Of a DNA stretch of 64,000 bases, positions 59,901-64,000 are shown one piece after another. The first letter of the stretch is position 1; every line of letters starts with the position of its first letter. Source of the stretch: Euglena gracilis. Its lineage: Eukaryota; Euglenida; Euglenophyceae; Euglenales. The DNA is taken from NCBI GenBank assembly GCA_039621445.1, contig CP154957.1, positions 24,590,938-24,654,937 on the forward strand. The letters are read 5' to 3'. A model generated the notes under the pieces. The model searched no databases and was not told the DNA's origin. It saw only the letters and a program-made list of their open reading frames with translations. Position numbers and translations under genes: made by a program.

Positions 59901-61628
59901 AAAAATATTTTTTCCCCTCAGCTGAATCCTGAAACAACAACTGGAAAAAAAAGGTCTCTTGAAACAAAATTTGTCAAGAGATCGAATCAAAATTCTTTTT
60001 TGCGAGGAAAGAAAACTTGCGGATTGGAACCAGGCTTTTTTAAAGACCCCCGTAAGTTACCCCACCCACCCCCAACCCGTGCTCACAATCGGGGTGAATC
60101 CCCCCCAAAAGTTGGGCCATCTGAAGGCAATCCCCCCCAAAGAATCCCATCCACCTACCCACCCACCCACCCACCCACCCACCCACCCACACATGCACAC
60201 ACACTCACACATTGCAGATATGCACATTCATAACGAATTGTGCATTTTGAACAAGATTGTGAAGGCCACCTCTTTAAAACTTTTTTTCTGGGCCCGACGC
60301 CTGTCTTGAATTTCTACTGACTTAAACGGAATTCACTGAATTTATTTAAATCAGTCGATTTCCATTCAGGCGCCTGTTTAGGTCAGTCGATTACCATTCA
60401 GGCGTCCGTTTGGGTCAGTCGATTTCCATTCCATTGAAATCTGTTGCTGGTCAGATTCAGAATTTTTGGTGAAATTTTGGACATTTTGGATTTCCCCTTT
60501 TTTTCGACATTTTTGGTCCCATGGGTTCTGGAAGCGTTTTGGACCACACAAGGACTGAATTTTGCGGTCAGATGATCACAACTGGCTGAATTTAGGATGT
60601 CCCGTTTCATTTTCTGGATGTTCAGAATAAGCATTCTATACAATTTGGCCGGATTGTGCCCATCGCTGGTCGTCTGATAAGAGAAGCTTTCAATGTTGCA
60701 ACTATTAAACCTATTTTCTGGGCCCGACGAGTGTGTTTTTGAAATTCTACTGACATTAACAAAATTCTGTGTAGAAACAGATAAATACCGATCGTCTAAA
60801 TTCAGTCTTAAATAGATAAAGTCAGGAATTTCAGCTTCGTTGGTCAAAAATCTGGGGAAATCTAGATATTGCCAAAAATGCCCAAAATGGAACAAAGCGT
60901 CATAAAAAAGGTTGGTCGATTCCCAAGACATCGGAATCCGTTTATGTCAGTCGATTTCCATTCAGGTGCTCGTTAATGGGCCAAAAACCACTTTTTTTGG
61001 CCATATTTCCGTCCAGGCGCTTCGGTCGAATGAAATTCAAGACAGGCGTCGGGCCCAGACAAAATAGGTTTTGGAAAAGTCGACCGACACTAACAGATTC
61101 AGCAGGGGCGCCGGGCGGCTCGCTTCGCTCGCTCGCGCCCGGTGCCTCTGCTGAATCTGTTTGTGTGGATCGATTTTTGTATAGAAAATGTGTTCAGGTG
61201 ACACCAATGTTTTCATATTGCTTTCATTCATATTTCATATTGCTTTTGTTTCAGCTTTCTTTTTTGTGTTTCCATTCGTTTCCTTTCTGTGGATTTATGT
61301 AAAAAAAAATGCACTCAATTCATTTCCACAAACAGAATTTAAGAGTTTTCTCGTTTTCCTTCAATGTGGTTCTGTTTTATGGATTGTTAATTTCACCAGT
61401 CTCCAAGGTAGCTCTGAAAGTTTTGCTGATCTGGACGTCCCTTTTTCTCTCCTCGCCTGTTGCTGGTGGTGTTGTGGTTGACTTTCACTCTTTGTGGATG
61501 CTTCCCAGGAACGAAAGCAACGGGAGGAAGCCGACCAAAAACTACAGGAGCTGCAGCGGAAACAGGAAGAGTTGGTGGCAAAGCTTGCTGGCTCAGCAGC
61601 CCCCCAGACCCCCAAGCAGTCAGCATGA
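42443..61628 (+). CDS. Unknown conserved-looking protein with C-terminal coiled coil, eight exons
   Basis: The model joins 42443-42544, 44479-44569, 44616-44698, 44747-44823, 51858-51967, 53455-53657, 54067-54264 and 61509-61628: 984 bases, 327 residues, with every phase consistent and GT-AG at every junction. The N-terminal half is globular (DDDGMKVMTGGHAFL, VRPRVFEPYTP, GAPSAYMGRKACPQFAKALN, DGMIIPPEIALAE). Residues 160-285 are Ser, Arg and Pro-rich and probably disordered. 276-313 (SAILVAQLQEQLEQ then ERKQREEADQKLQEL) forms a coiled coil split by the last intron. I recognise no family. The weakest points are exon 1 and the acceptor of exon 7. Introns range from 46 bp to 7.2 kb. The last contains a Penelope-like element. 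Confidence 0.7.
43163..43276. repeat. Inverted repeat CGAACCCAAAGAGCCGCCCA
   Basis: Arms of about 33 bp flank a G/C-rich loop. A single related arm with AGCGAACCCAAAGAGGCGCC lies at 48598-48640. Confidence 0.7.
43561..43618 (+). repeat. 10-bp tandem repeat GTGCCGAGCC
   Basis: Five consecutive copies, the last with one change. The overlapping open frames are trivial. Confidence 0.9.
44161..44410. mobile_element. Fold-back element with 70-bp arms
   Basis: 44161-44234 and 44339-44410 are near-perfect reverse complements (one T-run differs by one base) with the core GGCCCGGCCAATGAAATTCC. Half-sites occur at 37915-37985 and 51250-51305. It lies in intron 1 of the coiled-coil gene. Confidence 0.8.
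44479..44569 (+). CDS. Coiled-coil gene, exon 2
   Basis: A strong acceptor TTTTCTTTCTTGCAG precedes it and ACAG|GTTTTTT ends it. Only one frame is open at its start. Confidence 0.8.
44616..44698 (+). CDS. Coiled-coil gene, exon 3
   Basis: Acceptor TTTTTTTTCGTCAG, donor GTATGG. It is preceded by an intron of only 46 bp. An alternative donor at 44666 would also keep phase. Confidence 0.75.
44747..44823 (+). CDS. Coiled-coil gene, exon 4
   Basis: It follows a 48-bp intron ending TTTTTTATACCATAG, and its donor is AACAG|GTGCTT. It encodes GHQMFGAPSAYMGRKACPQF. Confidence 0.78.
47757..47957 (+). repeat. Direct repeat of about 75 bp
   Basis: Two units share CAACA(T/C)AGAAGGGATTTTG and TTATTTG. 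They are separated by a G/C-run and are about 85 percent alike by eye. Confidence 0.75.
50020..50830 (-). mobile_element. Non-coding dispersed element, reversed copy
   Basis: Contains CTTGGAAATCGACTGACC units and the ends TGGGCCCGCACCTGTCTTGA and AGACGTTGGGCCCAGAAAA, matching 29515-30310 and 60270-61080. No ORF is present. Confidence 0.65.
51858..51967 (+). CDS. Coiled-coil gene, exon 5
   Basis: Acceptor TCTGTCTATCTCCAG, donor G|GTGTGT. Two of the three frames hit stops at once. The open one reads ERNLIRRDGMIIPPEIALAE. Confidence 0.75.
52260..52543. mobile_element. hAT-like MITE, family 1, with 8-bp target duplication
   Basis: Ends CAGGGTTTTTTTTTAAG and CTTAAAAAAAAACCCTG are exact inverted repeats. 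The duplication CCCAGGAG flanks it (52252-52259, 52544-52551). The interior carries the GGCGCTGAAGGCGCC hairpin. 284 bp, within intron 5 of the coiled-coil gene. Confidence 0.93.
53455..53657 (+). CDS. Coiled-coil gene, exon 6
   Basis: Acceptor TGTTGCCTTGCAG, donor CCCAAG|GTGCGC. It encodes a Ser and Val-rich stretch (PTVHMPPVSPSRSSVQASF). The entry phase matches exon 5 and completes a Glu codon. Confidence 0.7.
53905..53936. repeat. (TG)n microsatellite
   Basis: TGTC units followed by about 14 TG units. A TGCG-rich relative is at 59800-59870. Confidence 0.95.
54067..54264 (+). CDS. Coiled-coil gene, exon 7
   Basis: GC-rich and rich in Arg and Ser, ending SAILVAQLQEQLEQ before GTGCGG. The acceptor is placed at GCCGAG|GCG to keep phase. 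One at 54023 (CAATTAG) is a better splice signal but does not fit exon 6. Confidence 0.68.
54309..57446 (+). CDS. Penelope-type reverse transcriptase with CCCH finger and OTU protease domain
   Basis: Open for 1045 codons, but entered after a TAG with no ATG until residue 55 (54471), so the N-terminus may be truncated. An N-terminal C-x-x-C...H-x5-H pattern (34-67) may bind nucleic acid. The RT has motif A TVDFVTMYPSFD (Asp 498), motif B KGFGMGLACAP (588-598) and motif C YRFIDD (625-630). The wording is that of Penelope-like elements, not LINEs. A C-x5-C-x6-C-x3-H finger follows (805-822). Then comes an OTU-type cysteine protease: DGSCLFHC (Asp 856, Cys 859) and RGHCDAI (His 973). The protein would copy RNA at a chromosomal target and may also cleave ubiquitin-like chains or itself. 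No GIY-YIG nuclease is seen. Confidence 0.8.
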   Translation: MPIRPRGKEVNVFQPIWRKDWPWFQFDPAIGIWCSACHSFRNQLERLPAVERKRMLSYYAFHNVKNHKDGAYHVAPVGMLNSLNSNCFQKFNFCVSVSGHCLRFRSTPPVKRHKELKKKPKGDFVKLLITHKGWNAAEVRKVIREPQVCKLHPDPTAAERILVCERNVPPIGSWLLNYTALEDEDLTAEKKAELQYWENINGEKDPKNQRQEETCTCFSHILHPQVEDVWKGHVCTADVRKFNSPLVRGLLIKGHAYKLEQRAETLLQELGKGLDGYIQYKTKREGDPVDFDAWKSAIIRRVKEKLTNSDNAMFPTGDTGQKEIRALQEHLVFLKEDRAPHVVVAMCKYRYMYERDRYLYEGHTFQVDKEDPQALTQRHWDFHEKRGLQPNRHIPYIYGIWKSAKRNLRWISGVRKDKEEGKGQEQVKPEGSIAGAGKELVGVLTQVMHSLRSKDAHNRRKGFAKACWFVESVEEVAQPLRFEAADVAKRGATATTVDFVTMYPSFDQKLLKDRLRDAICEAWEWEEKKLEKRHQLRARKDGWVHLTPEEAAQDASGSWSKEGVLEMVEFVIDNGYIRRGSTLLKQVKGFGMGLACAPQIANLGCFPVERDFAATKKPEDLEYNYRFIDDVLSLSGCIPTEEQYGMLYKHTKTNDGELVYLGMVLKWLPLVRMGETKFITGMHFRDCTYPIRIRRYPGAGSMVTDSQRLGVLTGQFIRAQRLCSTLQMFKFAVQGIALVATRRGYFRHELDRMWGKFLTDWWKAEEIRRGELRSWFRKMTRVVRLQVQKEGAEHSKAAPFAKKLCWFGSGCLYRDVGCPFQHKVPVHQHPACQRCCGHNGEVVRKNQATLWLAAPDGSCLFHCAAMSNEGTVALELRRKVTAYVREEWDTEIPGLGMSVGQILTTLGWDKEGYLASVVSHIHWAEEPELALLPSVLKFRLRVFLDHGDHWQECTQYGSTGPLRRVVFHQNRGHCDAILMDGSPDPERSHHTTHWKVRKPLLVVPGLRTKPKLTRKLRRSAEQRSGGRKLKRVARAGFPLMTTWRC
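57233..58816 (+). CDS. J-domain protein frame of the Penelope-like element
   Basis: This frame is open from 57233, overlapping the end of the RT frame by 214 bp in the -1 phase. Its early part is highly charged (KAEAYQKAAQKRRAKIRRE). A J domain follows: WQALGV, then KRISLLIHPDKC with the diagnostic H-P-D at about 57599-57607, then AFQKLGDAKDWV. Such domains stimulate Hsp70. Further on comes GERIGEAKNPGP (58082-58114), which resembles the NPGP of 2A-type sequences but has one residue too many between Glu and Asn. The rest is Gly, Pro and Gln-rich. The first listed start codons are GTG 57434 or ATG 57440. A frameshift from the RT frame is equally likely. Confidence 0.65.
   Translation, partial: RDPDGWKPGSREEPPHNPLEGEETAACGARAENKAEAYQKAAQKRRAKIRREKVEASRQGRVSIDDDVEMLIRFAADFCPPEQSEAVTRVLSAATPWQALGVQENTPSQDCTAVYKRISLLIHPDKCSHPKSKEAFQKLGDAKDWVDDREAWYANYQHREASDRLARCWALWVAGGGQLNILQVEEDLQRHCGLGEEGVLRIQLEEEAEWQHVGLAWAETEVLLESKPRRSTRTRTQPQWYQSEQTEHREQRRQARASGKERFSSDGDTEMAAEEESHDWKEGERIGEAKNPGPPVTAKGGPWGQKRRDPGHAPRAQQAPGVSQPHQKWHQPVQQNKANSAKGWTTVRGTGKSTSTHTPNHPPRTRLRRDSASLILPPQFGGNHNKGGHTHTNTNTPAMARCAGLDSGVYTHTVRTSTQPTGGGTPKKCSPQRGAPHGEGGADRRGNSARASMGWDAGGGPPPARMPIPLRTATGDSNAITGNHTKSKEPRVGPKGRGSSSPASSSGKHFLPRGTRRAVVVKRAHCR
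58381..58935 (+). pseudogene. CCCH double-finger frame of the Penelope-like element
   Basis: In the -1 phase relative to the J-domain frame, two fingers are encoded: C-x5-C-x4-C-x3-H (CWFGQRCLYPYCPYQH, from 58438) and C-x5-C-x6-C-x3-H (CKYGMGCWWRTTSCPYAH). Both match the finger inside the RT frame in style. A Gln, Ser and Lys-rich tail runs to TGA 58933-58935. The same frame then continues, protein-like (FEVPVNMGSDNYWELLRRKG), to about 59095. CCCH fingers usually bind RNA, so they may tether the element RNA. Confidence 0.6.
59096..61508. other. Rest of the last intron of the coiled-coil gene
   Basis: G-run sequence to 59450, a TGCG/CGTG microsatellite region at 59800-59870 and CCCA repeats at 60150-60190. 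Two head-to-tail parts of the dispersed non-coding element follow (60270-60730 and 60710-61080, with TCAGTCGATTTCCATTCAGG units). At 59990-60060 the start CAGGCTTTTTTAAAGACCCCC resembles a MITE family 1 left end without a right end. No gene. Confidence 0.5.
60150..60190. repeat. (CCCA)n microsatellite
   Basis: About nine CCCA units. A shorter tract is at 22743-22773. Confidence 0.9.
61509..61628 (+). CDS. Coiled-coil gene, last exon
   Basis: Acceptor TGTGGATGCTTCCCAG. It reads ERKQREEADQKLQELQRKQE and ends PQTPKQSA with TGA at 61626-61628. The heptads continue directly from exon 7. Confidence 0.82.
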   Translation, partial: ERKQREEADQKLQELQRKQEELVAKLAGSAAPQTPKQSA

Positions 61629-64000
61629 AGGCTGGCGCTGGCTTCTGACAATTGTAGCATCCACTGTGTGGCAGGAACAGTTGGCAGACTCTGCCAGCAG
61701 TCAAAAGGCAAGTTGAATAACTTTTTTTTCTTCAAACCCAACCTCCTTATATGGGACCATTTTCTCCTGTTTGTCCCATTTTATGCTTGTTCTGGCCTTT
61801 TCTTTCCCCGATGTTCTGTCTCCAACTCTGGAGCGTTTGTGTGGATACCAAAATGGCATTTTTGACACCAAGAATTCTTGTGGTTCACAATTTTTTTTGT
61901 GACCACAATAAATGAAGCTTCAGGGCTGGTTGACTGGCATTTTCAGATGGATTAGCTGTTGGGGGGATATGGGGGAGAAGGGTTGTCCAGAAATGGCCAA
62001 AAATAGCCCATATGATCCCTCCCAGGAGGTCGGCATGAAACCCCTCTCCACTCGCTGATTTTGGGGCCTTGACTATAGATTCATTTAACACCTGTGTGAC
62101 TCCGGGGGGTTTTTCGAGAGTGGGTGGGTGGTTGCCCCCCTCCCATTGTGTGGGGTGCGCCATAGGTCAGGTTTTTGAAGGCCGGGCCAGAAGAAATTTC
62201 CAGTGTTTTCGGCCGATTTTGTCTGGATTTTTGGTGGGTGGGTGTGTGGTTGACCCGGGGGGGGGGGGGGGGGGTGGGGGGGGGGTTTTTGAAAAAAAGT
62301 CAGAAAGGGTTTGGGCCTGGGAAAAAGTGCCCCCCAGGGGTCATTACAGCCAGGACCCAGAGATATTGAAACTTTCGGACAATTAATTGAAACTTTTGGG
62401 CAAAATTATTGGAAGTCCCCCCCCCAGGACCCCCCAAGGACCGGGACAGGTTCTGGGCGGTGGAACTGGCCATGGGGTCGTCAACAGGGGGTCCCTCCAC
62501 TCCGCATCCTGGGCCCTCACCGGACAACCGGTTGCCAAAATTTGGGCCTCACTGGAAGGCCAAGGTTCGCTTAAAATTTGGACAAAATGGCCAACAGCAA
62601 AATGCCTCTTGTTTAAATGAAGGAAAAAGTGGCACATTTCTTGAGGAAAATGCTTGCCTTTGAACCCCAAAAAAGAGCAATGATTGTAAACTTGGGTGGT
62701 TTTGTGCGAGCCTGCTTCGGGCCGTTCCAGCCTCATGCGCACTCAGGGGAGGTCCAACGGAGTCCCCCCCCCAACCACCAGAAATCCTAGCTGGTGGACA
62801 AGGAAAATCTTCCTGTCCCTCCCAGGTTTTCCTGAATCTACCTGTGTTTTCAGGGTTGCCTAAGTTTTGATTTTGACCTTCCTCCCCCCCCCCGATCTTG
62901 TCCCATACCCCAGCTAACACTAGCCCGAGTATGGGACAAGGTCGGGGGGGGGCAAGATCGGGGGGGGGGTCAATAACTTTCCTTTGGCAGACCCTGGCCC
63001 GGACCCTTCGCCAGGTATGAGACAAGATCGGGAGGGGGGGGACAAGATCGGGGGGGGGGGGATGGTAAGGGTCTAAACTCACCATTGCTTGCCCCGTTCA
63101 CAAATGTGAGATTGATTTGGTTCTGAGAGGGCATTGGTTTTTTCCCCTTTGCCTGCGGTTGCCTGTTGGAACTGCACGTTCATTTTTTTTATTTGGAGAA
63201 GGAATGGTGTGATTGTCGTCAAAATTGGACGGTATGAGTCGGTTTGGTTTTGATGGACCAAACCGACCAAGTATTGAACAAAGTGAAGTGCCCAAAGGCT
63301 CCAAAAGTTTCAATATTTTGTCCAAAAGTTTCAATTACCTTGTCCAGAAATTTCAAGAATTTTGTCCAAAAGTTTCAACAATTTTGTCCAAATAGTGTCA
63401 ATAACCACTGTACGTGAATCCATGGTCTTGACGGCCACCCAAAGTTGACTCCAAAAGCGTCTTTCTTTGGGAAATGAGGTGGGTGTAATATGTAACCACA
63501 TTTGCTCAAGAAGCTTTGGGTTTGGTGTGTTTTTAGTTGCTTTCTTAAGTCAGGTGTATTATTTACGGCAGTCTTAGTCTTGCAAATCTGCAGTAAGCCA
63601 TCCTCGGCTTCCTCAACGTCACCTCATTTATGTTGTTTGTATATTCTGTGCACATGTTTGAGAACCGCTTTGTGGGTGACACAGTGTGCAAGATGTTTTA
63701 TTTCAATAAATATTGCACAGCACATTGAGAAACATTTTTCTGATAATGGGCAACCCTGTGAGACAACAACTTTTCTTTTTCGTTTCGTTTTGCTGCTGGT
63801 GCATTTGCCACATATGGCATAAAGTGGAGTTCCCACATTTAACGTGTAGGGTGCTGTGGGGGCTGAGGGGTGTTGGGTGTGTGGGGGGTATGTGGGGTGT
63901 GTGTGTTTGGGGTGTGGGGTGTGTGGGGTGGGGTGTGGGGTGGGGTGTGGGGGGGTATGTTGGGTGTGGGGTTTTGGGGGGTGGGCCGGTCTTTGGGGAT
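61629..64000. other. Downstream flank, no supported gene
   Basis: Intergenic or 3' UTR sequence. 62240-62290 and 62880-63065 are G/C-run blocks sharing GACAAGATCGGGGGGGG. 62380-62410 and 63295-63395 carry CAAAAGTTTCAANNATTTTG units of about 21 bp (four to five copies at the second site). 63860-64000 is a GGGGTGTGGGGTG low-complexity tract. Open frames such as 63502-63822 have no recognisable domain. Confidence 0.45.
63860..63990 (+). repeat. GGGTGTGG low-complexity tract
   Basis: Irregular GGGTGTG and GGGGTG units to nearly the end of the window. Not a regular telomere repeat. Confidence 0.85.

Noticed and set aside
1-64000. tRNA, rRNA or other structured RNA genes
   Set aside because: I looked for tRNA-like A and B boxes and cloverleaf patterns by eye and saw none that I could support. 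A covariance-model search would be needed to exclude them.

Overview
This window looks like nuclear DNA of a protist with a large, repeat-rich genome. I see two host genes with long introns, no rRNA, tRNA or bacterial operon, and a dense cover of eukaryotic mobile elements: tyrosine-recombinase (DIRS-like) retrotransposons, a Penelope-type reverse-transcriptase element, MITEs with 8-bp target duplications, satellites and very long G/C runs. The FKBP gene is of the plant/algal FKBP12 type. A chromerid, dinoflagellate or other alga-related alveolate is a reasonable guess, but no marker here proves it.

Host genes. (1) A complete FKBP12-type peptidyl-prolyl isomerase lies on the minus strand. It has four coding exons (42110-42032, 27085-27015, 22490-22355, 16474-16431) that join in phase to 109 codons plus stop, so 330 coding bases are spread over 25.7 kb. 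(2) A plus-strand gene of unknown function starts 332 bp away in the divergent direction. Its model has eight phase-consistent exons (42443-42544, 44479-44569, 44616-44698, 44747-44823, 51858-51967, 53455-53657, 54067-54264, 61509-61628) giving 327 codons and a C-terminal coiled coil. Most other sequence between 16.4 and 61.6 kb is intron filled with repeats.

Layout. 1-3 kb: decayed minus-strand DIRS-like element A. 3-7 kb: open frames of unknown meaning and tandem repeats. 7.4-10.7 kb: plus-strand DIRS-like element C from a diverged family, frameshifted and interrupted. 10.7-11.4 kb: a pile of DIRS termini, including a perfect 68-bp inverted repeat. 11.4-15.6 kb: near-intact minus-strand DIRS-like element B with gag-like, RT/RNase H/NPPW and tyrosine recombinase frames between perfect 33-bp inverted termini. 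16.4-22.4 kb (FKBP intron 3): a 2.96-kb element with terminal inverted repeats, packed with GCGCAAATGCGC palindromes and apparently without a gene. 22.5-27 kb (intron 2): AT microsatellite, G/C-run satellites and divergent short repeats. 27-42 kb (intron 1): hAT-like MITEs, a 161-bp satellite, a multi-exon DDE-transposase-like gene and a 19-bp minisatellite. 42.1-42.4 kb: divergent intergenic region. 42.4-61.6 kb: the coiled-coil gene. Its last intron carries a Penelope-like element combining RT, CCCH zinc fingers, an OTU protease domain and a J domain. 61.6-64 kb: intergenic, G/C and GT-rich repeats.

The two host genes appear to be the only expressed cellular units. The transposase-like gene, element B and the Penelope-like element are the most complete selfish genes. 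The palindrome-rich element and the composite Penelope-like element are the two things here I would look at first.
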